Positions 17,002-26,172 of a stretch of 46,527 nucleotides of DNA are shown piece by piece (the stretch's first letter is position 1; every line of letters starts with the position of its first letter). The notes under the pieces are model-generated. The model was given only the letters and a program-made list of their open reading frames with translations. It ran no database searches and was not told the DNA's origin. The stretch covers positions 4,789-51,315 of the forward strand of contig LAQC01000024.1 of NCBI GenBank assembly GCA_000981645.1, given 5' to 3'. Source of the DNA: Cryomorphaceae bacterium ASP10-05a. GTDB lineage: Bacteria; Bacteroidota; Bacteroidia; Flavobacteriales_D; Sanyastnellaceae. The translations under genes were made by a program, and so were the position numbers.

Positions 17002-17143
17002 GTGTTCATTATTCTTTAAAAAGATTCATTTGCATTAATATTGTTAGGAATAATCTTCACTGGTCGTATACCACTTTTCAAAAAGTTAGCATTAGACAAC
17101 AATTTGACAGAAAAATTGTACTCCATGATTCATGAAGATAATC

Positions 17144-17151
17144 TACCTTCG
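17144..17151 (+). promoter_or_regulatory. probable promoter of VPS10-like gene, -7 box TACCTTCG
   Basis: TACCTTCG, third instance of this exact variant in the window, about 92 bases before the ATG at 17244. Confidence 0.4.
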
Positions 17152-17243
17152 AAAAAAGTAGCCAAAAGAAACAGAATGACCCTAGAAGGTAAAACCACTT
17201 CATGGAATTTACCCGTGGAGCTTTATACGATATATAACCAAGA

Positions 17244-20200
17244 ATGATATTTAAGACTTTTCCACTAGTAAGATTTACGGCAGTTCTTTTCTGCGTTGCA
17301 ACACTAAACACTAACGCACAATCCATAGACAGCACCATCCAGTCAGTAATGGATATGCGCTCCGTAGGACCAGCGGGAATGAGCGGGCGAGTAACTTCCA
17401 TAGATGCTGAAACGGATAATCCTGAGGTAATATACATAGGAACTGCTTCTGGTGGTGTCTGGAAATCTGTAAGCGGGGGAATCACTTGGGATCCAATTTT
17501 CGATGATAATCCATTGCTGGGAATAGGCTCGGTGGCCATTAACCAGAGTAACACAGATGAGTTATGGGTGGGCACAGGAGAAGGAAATCCTAGAAATTCG
17601 CACACCAGCGGTGGTGGAATTTATAAATCTATAGATGCCGGTAAGACTTGGGATATGAAAGGGCTGGAAGCCACCAAAAATATTCACAGAGTGATCATCA
17701 ATGAGCAAAACTCCAATGTGGTTTTTGCTTGTGCCATGGGTTCTATTTGGGGGCCAAATCCTGAACGTGGAGTCTATAGAACCAAAGACGGAGGTGACAC
17801 CTGGGAGAATGTGCTTTTTGTAAGTGATTCTGTAGGATGTGCTGAGCTCATCCAAGACCCTACGAACCCTAACAAACTATTCGCTGCTATGTGGGAATAC
17901 GGCCGCCAGCCATGGACGTTTAACTCTGGTGGTTCTGGCTCTGGGCTATATGTAACTTATGATGGTGGAGATAATTGGACACTACTTGACCAAGAGAAAA
18001 ATGGATTGCCTGAAGGGCCACTAGGTAGAATGGGATTGGCTATTTCTGCTGCTAATCCAGACATAGTTTACGCGCTTATAGAATCTGCTAAAACTGGACT
18101 CTATAAATCTACTGATGGAGGTGTGAACTGGGATTTGGTTTCTACAGAAAATATAGGAAACCGACCATTTTACTACGCAGAAATTCACGCAGACCCGCAG
18201 AACGAAAACGTACTTTTCAACCTGTGGTCTTACTTCAGTAAAAGTATCGATGGTGGTAAAACATTCAGTACCATTATGGATTATCCGGCCTATCATCCAG
18301 ACCATCATGCGTTTTATATTCACCCTAAGAATTCCGACTTTATGATAGAAGGAAACGACGGTGGACTGAACATTACCAGAGATGGAGGCAAGAGTTGGGA
18401 GTTTGTAAGAAACCTTCCCTTAGCACAGTTTTACCATATAAATGTAGATGACGAAACTCCGTATAATATTTATGGCGGAATGCAGGATAATGGCTCATGG
18501 AAAGGACCAGGATTCGTATGGCATGTAGATGGAATCAGAAATGAAGACTGGCAGGAAATTTTATTCGGAGATGGTTTTGATGTGGTTCCAGTTCCAAATT
18601 CTGGCGGGCAGGCATATGCTATGTATCAAGGTGGCTCTGTGAATAGAATAAACACAAATACAGGCAAACAGGTCAGCATTCAGCCAGTTCACCCAGAAGG
18701 GAAAACCCTAAGGTATAACTGGAACGGAGCTATTTCTATAGACCCTCATAACTCTAAAGCCGTTTATATGGGAAGTCAGTTTTTACACTATTCCACAGAC
18801 ATGGGGAACAGCTGGAAACTTCTTTCCGAAGACCTTACTACCAATGATTCTCTAAAACAGAAACAGTCTGAAAGTGGTGGGTTAACCCTAGATGCCACAC
18901 AGGCAGAAAACTTCACAACCATTACATGTATTTCTCCTTCTGAAATGGATGCGAATGAAGTATGGGTGGGCACAGATGATGGACGAATTCATTACACCTT
19001 AGATCAAGGAGAAAAATGGAATGAAATACAAATCAAGGGAATGCCAAAAGGTGCCTGGGTAGCACAAATAGAAACTTCTCCGGTAACTCAAGGAGAAGTG
19101 TTTATAGCAGTGAATGATTACCGAAGAAACAACTTCAATACTTACTTATTTCATTCCTTGGATTACGGAAAGAAGTGGGAAAATATAGCGTCCGACAGGG
19201 CTATAAAAGGCTACACCCATTGCATAGTTCAGGACAAAGTACAGACAGACTTACTCTTTCTGGGCACGGAGCATGGATTATATATAAGCACAGATAGCGG
19301 TGAGAATTGGAGTCAGTGGACAGAGAATTTTCCTTCGGTTTCGGTTATAGATTTAAAAATCCAAGAGCGGTTCGGTGACTTGATCATAGGTACTTTCGGG
19401 CGGGCGGCTTATGTATTAGATGATATTACTCCGCTTAGAGAATTAGCGTTGCAAAACACGACTGAATTTGATTCAGAGTTTACTCTTTTCAAACCTCAGC
19501 AAGCCTATCAGTCGACTTACTCTCGTCCAAAAGGAGAACGATTTAGAGGAGACCATTTCTTCTCAGGAGAGAACAAGCATAGTGGAGCTAAATTCTTTTA
19601 TCAACTGGCGTTGAATGATTCTTTGGATGAGAAAGACCAAAAGATTTCTGTGGCCATTTTAACTTCCGCTGGAGACTCTATTCGCCAGTTTGAAGTAGAT
19701 GCTAAAGACGGTTTTAATGAATTTATGTGGCGATTAGATGCCAAAGGCCAGCGGTTCCCAAGCAGAAATATTAGAGAAAAAGACGCAGCAGAATCAGGTG
19801 GAGGATTCCTCCTACCAGGAACGTATAGCGTTTCTGCTTCTTATGATGGAATACAATCTGAAACTACAGTCGAAGTGTTGTCTGACCCAAGAATGGAGTT
19901 CAATGTTCCTGATAATTACCTGAACGGAATAGAACGCACCAACCAGCTGGCTGAAGAAGCCAGTGCTACATTTGAAATATTGCAACGCGCCAGAAAATCA
20001 CTTCTATTATCTCAAACTCTTTTAGAAGCCTACCCAGAAGACTCCGCTCTGGTGCAGCTGCTAGATTCTGCTAAAACGCTCGTAAAACGCATAGATAAAT
20101 TAGAAGAATGGTACATGAGCCCTAGAGATGAGGTGGGTTATGAGCATGTAACCGTTAGGTTGAACAGCTTGCTTTACAAAGCGAGCTCACTTGTTGCAGA

Positions 20201-20366
20201 TGTTAATTTGACCTATGAGGAAGGAACCAATTCTTATTTCGCGGTGCGAAATGCTAGAGCCAGATATGAGGCGGCTAAATTGGAAATTGAGGAATTCGTA
20301 AATGATTTGTATTCCCCTTTTAGGCGTGAAGTAGAAGCGTTGAATTTAAGTCCCTTTGCGGATTAA
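17244..20366 (+). CDS. secreted VPS10/BNR-repeat beta-propeller protein
   Basis: 1040-residue secreted or envelope protein with signal peptide MIFKTFPLVRFTAVLFCVATLNTNAQ. From residue about 30 to 720 it carries at least eleven Asp-box (BNR) repeats of the form S-x-DGG-x-TW (for example TKDGGDTWENV, STDGGVNWDLV, TRDGGKSWEFVR), which build one or two beta-propellers as in sortilin/VPS10 proteins; these are often annotated glycosyl hydrolase, but no catalytic residues can be assigned. A beta-sandwich (about 800-890) and a helical C-terminal tail (about 895-1040) follow. There is no T9SS sorting domain. Its stop overlaps the stop of the convergent beta-barrel gene. It holds three copies of GCGTTGCAA. 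Confidence 0.88.
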   Translation: MIFKTFPLVRFTAVLFCVATLNTNAQSIDSTIQSVMDMRSVGPAGMSGRVTSIDAETDNPEVIYIGTASGGVWKSVSGGITWDPIFDDNPLLGIGSVAINQSNTDELWVGTGEGNPRNSHTSGGGIYKSIDAGKTWDMKGLEATKNIHRVIINEQNSNVVFACAMGSIWGPNPERGVYRTKDGGDTWENVLFVSDSVGCAELIQDPTNPNKLFAAMWEYGRQPWTFNSGGSGSGLYVTYDGGDNWTLLDQEKNGLPEGPLGRMGLAISAANPDIVYALIESAKTGLYKSTDGGVNWDLVSTENIGNRPFYYAEIHADPQNENVLFNLWSYFSKSIDGGKTFSTIMDYPAYHPDHHAFYIHPKNSDFMIEGNDGGLNITRDGGKSWEFVRNLPLAQFYHINVDDETPYNIYGGMQDNGSWKGPGFVWHVDGIRNEDWQEILFGDGFDVVPVPNSGGQAYAMYQGGSVNRINTNTGKQVSIQPVHPEGKTLRYNWNGAISIDPHNSKAVYMGSQFLHYSTDMGNSWKLLSEDLTTNDSLKQKQSESGGLTLDATQAENFTTITCISPSEMDANEVWVGTDDGRIHYTLDQGEKWNEIQIKGMPKGAWVAQIETSPVTQGEVFIAVNDYRRNNFNTYLFHSLDYGKKWENIASDRAIKGYTHCIVQDKVQTDLLFLGTEHGLYISTDSGENWSQWTENFPSVSVIDLKIQERFGDLIIGTFGRAAYVLDDITPLRELALQNTTEFDSEFTLFKPQQAYQSTYSRPKGERFRGDHFFSGENKHSGAKFFYQLALNDSLDEKDQKISVAILTSAGDSIRQFEVDAKDGFNEFMWRLDAKGQRFPSRNIREKDAAESGGGFLLPGTYSVSASYDGIQSETTVEVLSDPRMEFNVPDNYLNGIERTNQLAEEASATFEILQRARKSLLLSQTLLEAYPEDSALVQLLDSAKTLVKRIDKLEEWYMSPRDEVGYEHVTVRLNSLLYKASSLVADVNLTYEEGTNSYFAVRNARARYEAAKLEIEEFVNDLYSPFRREVEALNLSPFAD

Positions 20367-21004
20367 AACTCATATCCGAACATCAGTTGGAAAGCAGTAT
20401 TGTACATCCCAGCTTCATAAAAGGAAGCTGAATTCACAACATTTGGTGATTTTCTAACTGGAATTACGCTTTGAGACCATCTGCCGTTTACGAAAATATT
20501 ATCAGAGAAATAATAGCTAGCTCCTAGAACTACCGAGAAGTCCATTTTTTCAAATGGGAATACAAAGTCTCTTTCTATTCCATCTGTCCCTAACTCCGAA
20601 CTAGAAAGCAATCTAGCGATGGCTAAACCTCCTTCAGCTCTAATATTATTTATACTATACGAATAAGTAATAGGAACCTCTACATAATTTAATCGAATAG
20701 CATAAGTGATTAAATCCCCATTATCAGGATCAGCATTCTTTTTGCTCCCTTTATTTAAATATAGTATCCCCAGTTTAGCTGAAGACTTTTCAGAAAAAGT
20801 GGTTCTTATAAAGGGCCCTGCTGATAATCCAACCTTATCAAATCCACTCAGGGCATCACCAGATATTTGAGTACTAGAAGCACCAACTTCTATTCCACCA
20901 GAAAACACAAGTTGACTCAGTCCTGAAAAGGAAAAAGTAGTTAAAATCAATAAGAATGAAAGGCCTAAATATCCTTTACTCGATAATATGCTTCTCCACA
21001 ACAT
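20363..21004 (-). CDS. outer-membrane beta-barrel protein (PorT-like)
   Basis: 213-residue protein with signal peptide (cleavage near FSGLSQ, residue 31) followed by alternating amphipathic strands and a C-terminal Phe (FQLMFGYEF), as expected for a small outer-membrane beta-barrel of the PorT/OMP_b-brl_2 type. Blocks GLSAGPFIRTTF, GILYLNKGSKKN and YVEVPITYSY are typical of that group. The start at 21004 lies 29 bases inside the end of the Omp28 gene, indicating coupled translation. It is the last gene of the minus-strand envelope cluster. True PorT identity is not claimed. Confidence 0.8.
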   Translation of the reverse strand: MLWRSILSSKGYLGLSFLLILTTFSFSGLSQLVFSGGIEVGASSTQISGDALSGFDKVGLSAGPFIRTTFSEKSSAKLGILYLNKGSKKNADPDNGDLITYAIRLNYVEVPITYSYSINNIRAEGGLAIARLLSSSELGTDGIERDFVFPFEKMDFSVVLGASYYFSDNIFVNGRWSQSVIPVRKSPNVVNSASFYEAGMYNTAFQLMFGYEF

Positions 21005-21842
21005 CTAAAATTTCTAAAGTTTCTGTGTTGTAAATGTATGCATAAATAGAAACTTCTTCTGCTATGTAATCTGAGCTTATAACACCGGAATTGTCATATT
21101 CAAAAGAACTTCCAGAAGCAGCTGTTCCAGAAGAGACTTGCTGACCTTCTAGACCATTTAAATGTGCTCTTAAAACATGCTTATGAATGTAATCAGGAAT
21201 ATCTCCTCCTGTAAAATTAGGGTCTGCGGGTTGGTCTACTCCGTTTCCGTTTTTCTGCCAATCTTCTATATGATTCTCAACTACAGCCAATATCAAGCTT
21301 AGGTTTCCTTCAATGTCTTGATGGTAATCTATATCAGTGGATATGTCTATTTCTCTAGAAACCTCATTATAGGCTATTTCTATTTCCAAATCCACTATAC
21401 GCTCATCGAAAATATTCTGTTCTGCCACAGGTCTCCAGTTGGCAAAAGCGTATGATATATTTTCATTGTCTTCAATAGCACTTACAGATCCAAATGGAAG
21501 GCCTTCAATATTAAACCATCCTTGCATCAGGTTACCTTCTGGAGTTCTCCACTCTGTAGAAAAAGGAGCTCCTTCTACTTCGGTTAATGGATTAGTTAGT
21601 CCATCTACATCTGGATGGATAGAAAGTACAAAAACATTATTTGGATAATCCTCGGCTGTCGTACTCGCGCTTCTAGCCGCTGCGGGACATCCTGCACAAT
21701 TATGTCCTGTAAAGTCCATAATTAGTACTCTTCTGCTTCCTTCAGGTGGTTGAACTATACCATCCGAGAAAGGTTGTTCCACTTCGTCACATGACCATAA
21801 AAAAGAAACTATAGAAATAAATAGAATGAATTTGATTTTCAT
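20976..21842 (-). CDS. Omp28-related lipoprotein with thioredoxin-like CxxC
   Basis: 288-residue lipoprotein: signal MKIKFILFISIVSFLWSC with lipidated Cys18. The core starts with the Omp28-family signature VLIMDFTGHNCAGCPAAARSA, a thioredoxin-like fold with Cys49-x-x-Cys52, followed by VLSIHPDVDG and later beta-rich sequence. Omp28 was first seen as a surface protein in Porphyromonas; its biochemical role is not established. Neighbours on the same strand are DUF6029 upstream (11 bases between genes) and the beta-barrel gene downstream (29-base overlap). Confidence 0.88.
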   Translation of the reverse strand: MKIKFILFISIVSFLWSCDEVEQPFSDGIVQPPEGSRRVLIMDFTGHNCAGCPAAARSASTTAEDYPNNVFVLSIHPDVDGLTNPLTEVEGAPFSTEWRTPEGNLMQGWFNIEGLPFGSVSAIEDNENISYAFANWRPVAEQNIFDERIVDLEIEIAYNEVSREIDISTDIDYHQDIEGNLSLILAVVENHIEDWQKNGNGVDQPADPNFTGGDIPDYIHKHVLRAHLNGLEGQQVSSGTAASGSSFEYDNSGVISSDYIAEEVSIYAYIYNTETLEILDVVEKHIIE

Positions 21843-21853
21843 AATGATTGATT

Positions 21854-23527
21854 TTAAAAGCTACTAGTTAATGTTAATGTTAATCCGTTAGATGCTGGAA
21901 CTACCCTGCACACTCCTCCTACGCAGAATAACCCTGCCCTTCTTTTACCATATTCGAAAGAAAGTCTATGAGCGCCTTCGGAATATGCTAATGAGCCTAA
22001 TGGATAGTGCAATTTATTTTCATCAATTTTATTTCCGAAATTATAACTATCTAATAACGCGAAATTCCAGTGAGGAGATATAGTGTACTCCATAACCAAA
22101 GAAACCCAGTCTCCTTGATGCTGGTTTGTTCTTAGCCCTTGAGCTACTATTCTTAGATTCTGCTTAGATTTTGTTTTAATATTTGCTTCTGCTACGAACA
22201 CATCGGCATATACATTTCCTTTCACTTGTTTTCCTGTCAACAAGGGAGCCCCTTGATTGATTGTATTATTATAAATGAAATTGAAATACGTGAACTTGGT
22301 CTTTACTTTTTTACTGAATTTCTTTTTAATCTCGGCATTGAAATCACTGAAATAAACCTCTCCGTTTGAGCTGAAAAGTGGAGACTCATAAGTCACTCCA
22401 TTTTCTAAAAACGCTTCAGTTGATGTTCTATTCTTTTCTATGCCTGTAGCTCTAGAATAATTTAAATTTATTTGAGTTCCATACTTACCTCCTAGTGGAG
22501 TATCCTTTTTAAATTTATAACTCACCTCACCCATATAGGCAAACTCACCAGTAGGCTGTGTAGCATAGGCATAAAACTGACTAGCCAACATATAACTATG
22601 CTGCTTAGTAAGTGCTGGCATAAAATTAATGAAAGGTGCTATTCCTTGAAGAGCTCTGTCTGCTCTGTAGCTATAATTATCGATGTACTTTACATCACCG
22701 CTAATAGCAAATCCTTTTTGGGAGTAGGTAAGATTACCTAATATAGCTATTCCTTTATTAAAGATAAATGCATTGTCTGCAGAAGGATCGTTAATCTTCT
22801 CTGCGACCTCACCCATCATACGCCAGTTTCCGTGTATTACATTTATTCTTCCCGAATAGTTCCCTACGTTCTCAGGAAGATTTAAATCCAGTCTGTCATC
22901 AGCCTGGAATTTACTTACAAAACTCGCTCCTAGCGTAATTTTGGTCTTCTTATCCTCCCATCCACTTATAGCTTCATTCAGTGAAAGTTCTCCGTCTAAC
23001 CCTCTTACGAATCCTTCTGAGTTTATAATCCTTCCATCGAAGTCCAATCTCATTTTCCCATAGACTCCTTTTACCGTGAGCCCCTTTATCGGTTCTATTA
23101 ACACTCTAACACCATCCAAGGCGTTCTCTAATCCCAAATTTCTATCCTCGAAACTCCGAAGGGTTAACCCATTTCCGAATTGCTCATAAAAATTTCCCAC
23201 AGTGATAGCGATTCCATCATCCTTGTAAGAAGCGAATCTATACCCTATTCCAGAACCTTTAAAATTCGTTGGGTAACCAAGCTGTGAAGGAAGGTAACTC
23301 TCATACCTTAAACCTGCTTGAAAATTTCCTTTTCTAGCTATAATATTCGCGAAAGAATTCAAGGTCATTAACTCATCTGGAACATCAGCTCGAATTAAAG
23401 AGTCCTCATTGTAAGATTGCGCTAGAACTTGAAAATTACCGCTAATTTGAAGCTCCTCATTTTGCTCTTGAGCTATAAATGTGAGACAGCTACAAACTGT
23501 AATTAGAGAAAGAATATACTTCTTCAT
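21854..23527 (-). CDS. DUF6029 family outer-membrane protein
   Basis: 557-residue protein with signal peptide MKKYILSLITVCSCLTFIAQ. It is rich in alternating aromatic/hydrophobic strands throughout (for example NFQAGLRYESYLPSQLGY, GIGYRFASYKDDGIAITVGNFYEQFG) and ends in LTLTLTSSF with a terminal Phe, so it should be an outer-membrane beta-barrel. The block NFYEQFGNGLTLRSFEDRNLG followed by NALDGVRV is what I recognise as DUF6029, a Bacteroidota-specific family of unknown function. It lies 71 bases after the TlpA-like gene and 11 bases before the Omp28 gene. Confidence 0.85.
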   Translation of the reverse strand: MKKYILSLITVCSCLTFIAQEQNEELQISGNFQVLAQSYNEDSLIRADVPDELMTLNSFANIIARKGNFQAGLRYESYLPSQLGYPTNFKGSGIGYRFASYKDDGIAITVGNFYEQFGNGLTLRSFEDRNLGLENALDGVRVLIEPIKGLTVKGVYGKMRLDFDGRIINSEGFVRGLDGELSLNEAISGWEDKKTKITLGASFVSKFQADDRLDLNLPENVGNYSGRINVIHGNWRMMGEVAEKINDPSADNAFIFNKGIAILGNLTYSQKGFAISGDVKYIDNYSYRADRALQGIAPFINFMPALTKQHSYMLASQFYAYATQPTGEFAYMGEVSYKFKKDTPLGGKYGTQINLNYSRATGIEKNRTSTEAFLENGVTYESPLFSSNGEVYFSDFNAEIKKKFSKKVKTKFTYFNFIYNNTINQGAPLLTGKQVKGNVYADVFVAEANIKTKSKQNLRIVAQGLRTNQHQGDWVSLVMEYTISPHWNFALLDSYNFGNKIDENKLHYPLGSLAYSEGAHRLSFEYGKRRAGLFCVGGVCRVVPASNGLTLTLTSSF

Positions 23528-23598
23528 CCTGTAAGGTTTTTGGTTTTAAGGTTGGAGTAAAAAGACAAAGATGGTTTCATTCTTTGCCTTTAAGGGTA

Positions 23599-24084
23599 TT
23601 AAAGTTTTTCTATTTCTTCTAAAAGTTCGTACTCATCACCTGGTGAGTATCCACTGTGAGTCCAAACAATTTCCCCACTTCCATCTATAAGAAATGTTTG
23701 AGGTACATTATTTACATTTAAACTTCTTTTAAAGTCTCCGTTGGTATCCATAAGGACTTCAAAATCCCAACCTTGAGCATCTACATAAGGCTTCACTCTG
23801 GTAGCACTTCTAGCATCATCTATAGATACAGCTATCACTTTCACTCCTGTTTCATCTTGCCAATCTTCATACACTTCATGAATAGCGTTTAATTCCTTTT
23901 TACAAGGCGCACACCAAGTAGCCCAAAAACTAATTACCATAGGCTTACCATCGTTACTCAACTCTGCTGTATTAACAGAATTACCATCTAGATCTTTAAG
24001 TTTAACTGAAGGGATTTTAGAACCTCCTTCCATAGAAGCAGACAGTAAGAACAAGGCCAAAAGGCTAAAAACAAGATTTTTCAT
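23599..24084 (-). CDS. TlpA-like thiol-disulfide oxidoreductase
   Basis: 161-residue exported thioredoxin-fold protein. The signal peptide covers residues 1-17 (MKNLVFSLLALFLLSAS). The active site is FWATWCAPCKKE with Cys58 and Cys61; the cis-Pro region is VNNVPQTFLID. It belongs to the TlpA/ResA group, which reduces or resolves disulfides in periplasmic proteins such as apocytochromes. Here it is followed by the genes of two envelope proteins, one of which (Omp28) has its own CxxC and could be its partner; that is inference. A strong terminator (24102-24158) separates it from the redoxin gene before it. Confidence 0.92.
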   Translation of the reverse strand: MKNLVFSLLALFLLSASMEGGSKIPSVKLKDLDGNSVNTAELSNDGKPMVISFWATWCAPCKKELNAIHEVYEDWQDETGVKVIAVSIDDARSATRVKPYVDAQGWDFEVLMDTNGDFKRSLNVNNVPQTFLIDGSGEIVWTHSGYSPGDEYELLEEIEKL

Positions 24085-24101
24085 GTGAATTAATATTTTT
24101 T

Positions 24102-24158
24102 ATAAAAAAAAGAATCAGCAGATGATAGACAAAATGCATACCAAACTGCTGATTCTTA
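24102..24158 (-). terminator. terminator of T9SS redoxin gene
   Basis: AAGAATCAGCA (24110-24120) and TGCTGATTCTT (24147-24157) form a perfect 11-bp stem with a 26-base loop. On the minus strand the stem is followed by eight T residues. It lies 16 bases after the stop at 24174. Confidence 0.85.
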
Positions 24159-24173
24159 AATACTCTTTATATC

Positions 24174-25682
24174 TTACTTCGTAATTGTTACTTTCTCAGT
24201 AATTACGTTATTGTTAGATGTAAGTGTTACAAAATAAACACCAGCCTTTTCAGCAGATAAATCCAAGTTAAAGACATTAGAACCAGAAGTTTGAACTCCG
24301 AAGTCTTCAGAAACAACTTTCTGACCTAATGTGTTAGTCACCTCTAAAGTAGTTCTTCCAGCTTCAACTAAAGAATAGTTAATCTGAGCGAAACCGTTAG
24401 AAGGGTTAGGATAAACCTCAAAACTTAGAGAAGCATCTACATTAGAAACGTCAGATGTTGCATCAGTTCTAAATCCATTGGTAGAATCGGTTTCATAATT
24501 TCCATTTCCAGAAGCAACAACGAAAGGCTCATTGTTTCTGTAAACAGCATATCCAAAATCATCAAAAGCCCCGTTAGTAGCTCCATCAGGATACTGCATT
24601 CCATCACCAAATGAATCAGTTATATTGAATGTGAAACAATCAATGTTAACTCCTAAATCTATCTCATATTCATGAGTTAAGTTAGCATCGACACCACCAC
24701 CACCGAACTGATCTTCTTCACCAAACTCATACTGCTCAGAGAAAATAACTGCATTGTTTCCGTCTAAAATCTCCCAATAACACTCTCCTGCATAGAAATC
24801 AGTGATTACTTCAACTCTAATAACGCTTGACGCTAGAACAGCAGCCAAAGCTTCTACTTCTACCGTATTGTTATCAGCTACTAAATCTTCTCCAGAAGTA
24901 GTTACTTCATAAGTTACTACTACATCATCGAAAGTAGGATATGTTCCCATATCAATCATCTCCATAGCGTAAGTCGCTAAAGAACCACTCCAGTCTTCAG
25001 TAGCTACAACAACACCACCAACAGTAGCTGTAATAGTAGCATCAGTAAGAGCATCTGTTCCTAGGTTTCTTAATGTAGTTCCTAATTCTACTTCTCCACA
25101 TGACGCTGCAGAAGATGCATTTAGGTTAGTAAGAGCAGCATCTCCACCTTCAACTGCAGCTGCACAGTTTAAATCGAAAAATGCATGGTGAGCGTCAGCA
25201 CTAATCTGACCAGTTTCAGTAATAATTCTATCTGGACAAATAGTATACATTGTTGGAAAGTATCCAATTGCATAAGAAGTAGATACACTTTCATCTCCAT
25301 CGTCAGCAATAGGATAAGGAGTTCCTTCAACCCAGTTACCAACAGAACCACCTCCACCATATAAATCATCAACAGGAGTTGTACTATCTCCTTCAATCAT
25401 AAGGATCATTAGCTCATCAGTCCCTTCTGGACCATAATCATCCCATAACTCTTCTAACACACCACTTGTGTGATAAGACCAACAAGGCCCACACCATGTA
25501 GCAGAGAAATCAAGAATAACTGTTTTTCCTTCATCTAAATAATCGTAAAGGTTATGCTCTGTCCCGTCAAGGTCAGTAATTGTAAAGTCAGGAGCGATTG
25601 TTCCTGATGCAAGCTGTGCTGAGACTAAAGAAGACACCATAAGTGCTACAGCCAAGACAGTAAATTGTAGAATTTTTTTCAT
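24174..25682 (-). CDS. T9SS-secreted thioredoxin-domain protein
   Basis: 502-residue secreted protein. The signal peptide is MKKILQFTVLAVALMVSSLVSAQ. A redoxin/thioredoxin domain (about 25-180) starts with IAPDFTITDLDGTEHNLYDYL and has active site ATWCGPCWSY with Cys64 and Cys67. The middle (about 190-400) is beta-rich, acidic and Ig-like, with Gly/Asp-rich turns. The C-terminal 80 residues (EVYPNPSNGFAQINYSL to EKVTITK) are a type A sorting domain for the type IX system. The ATG at 25682 is preferred to an upstream GTG because the signal peptide begins there. Similar proteins are common in Bacteroidota, but the substrate of the secreted thioredoxin is unknown. Confidence 0.9.
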   Translation of the reverse strand: MKKILQFTVLAVALMVSSLVSAQLASGTIAPDFTITDLDGTEHNLYDYLDEGKTVILDFSATWCGPCWSYHTSGVLEELWDDYGPEGTDELMILMIEGDSTTPVDDLYGGGGSVGNWVEGTPYPIADDGDESVSTSYAIGYFPTMYTICPDRIITETGQISADAHHAFFDLNCAAAVEGGDAALTNLNASSAASCGEVELGTTLRNLGTDALTDATITATVGGVVVATEDWSGSLATYAMEMIDMGTYPTFDDVVVTYEVTTSGEDLVADNNTVEVEALAAVLASSVIRVEVITDFYAGECYWEILDGNNAVIFSEQYEFGEEDQFGGGGVDANLTHEYEIDLGVNIDCFTFNITDSFGDGMQYPDGATNGAFDDFGYAVYRNNEPFVVASGNGNYETDSTNGFRTDATSDVSNVDASLSFEVYPNPSNGFAQINYSLVEAGRTTLEVTNTLGQKVVSEDFGVQTSGSNVFNLDLSAEKAGVYFVTLTSNNNVITEKVTITK

Positions 25683-26172
25683 TTGAATTTTTTTAAGTAT
25701 CACAGATAAATTTATCGGTACAAATATGGTTACAAAAAACCTTTAATCAAATTACAATAGCAGTTTTATGATATCTTAAAATGGCACATCATGTGACTCC
25801 TAATGCAACTTTATTCTGTTCCTCAAACCGGCTTAACATCGAAAACGACTTAAACAGCACCTTACAGCAAGCAAAAATCGAATGAAAACCCGCCTCTTTT
25901 TACACAAAACCTTCTGTTTTAATCCTCTTAGGCTAGGTAATAACCCCATAAAAAGCAACACCTAATATCAATAACCTTCTATTTCTCAAAACTCCTCTGC
26001 TTTCTGCTATACGCTAAACAGAATGCACGCTATCTCTGTTGGTTGAGCTCACAAAGACAACAAGGATCTTTTAATTAGCAAGCAGGCCTAAAAAAATAAA
26101 AAGGCACAACAGCATACGCGCAGATGATTTAATTTAACCCGCCACATTAACGAATGTTTTTAAATTTGGCGT
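25683..26172. other. 490-base intergenic region between divergent genes
   Basis: No ORF with coding character, no tRNA and no strong hairpin were seen. Only the -7 box of the VCBS gene (26161-26168) and a weak GCCT/AGGC inverted repeat near 26088-26107 stand out. The redoxin gene on the left must also have its promoter here; no clear TAnnTTTG box was found for it. Confidence 0.6.
26161..26168 (+). promoter_or_regulatory. VCBS gene promoter, -7 box TAAATTTG
   Basis: TAAATTTG fits TAnnTTTG; only GCGT separates it from the ATG at 26173, the same four-base spacing as at gmd and at 11495. Predicts a leaderless mRNA. Confidence 0.6.

Noticed and set aside
17041-17247. 68-codon ORF from a TTG start, ending in an ATGA overlap with the VPS10-like gene
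   Set aside because: It spans a TACCTTCG promoter box, has no recognisable domain or signal peptide, and its composition looks like noncoding sequence; the four-base overlap alone is not enough.
25683-26172. tRNA or small RNA in the longest intergenic gap
   Set aside because: No cloverleaf, no CCA-type end and no strong terminator were found on either strand.
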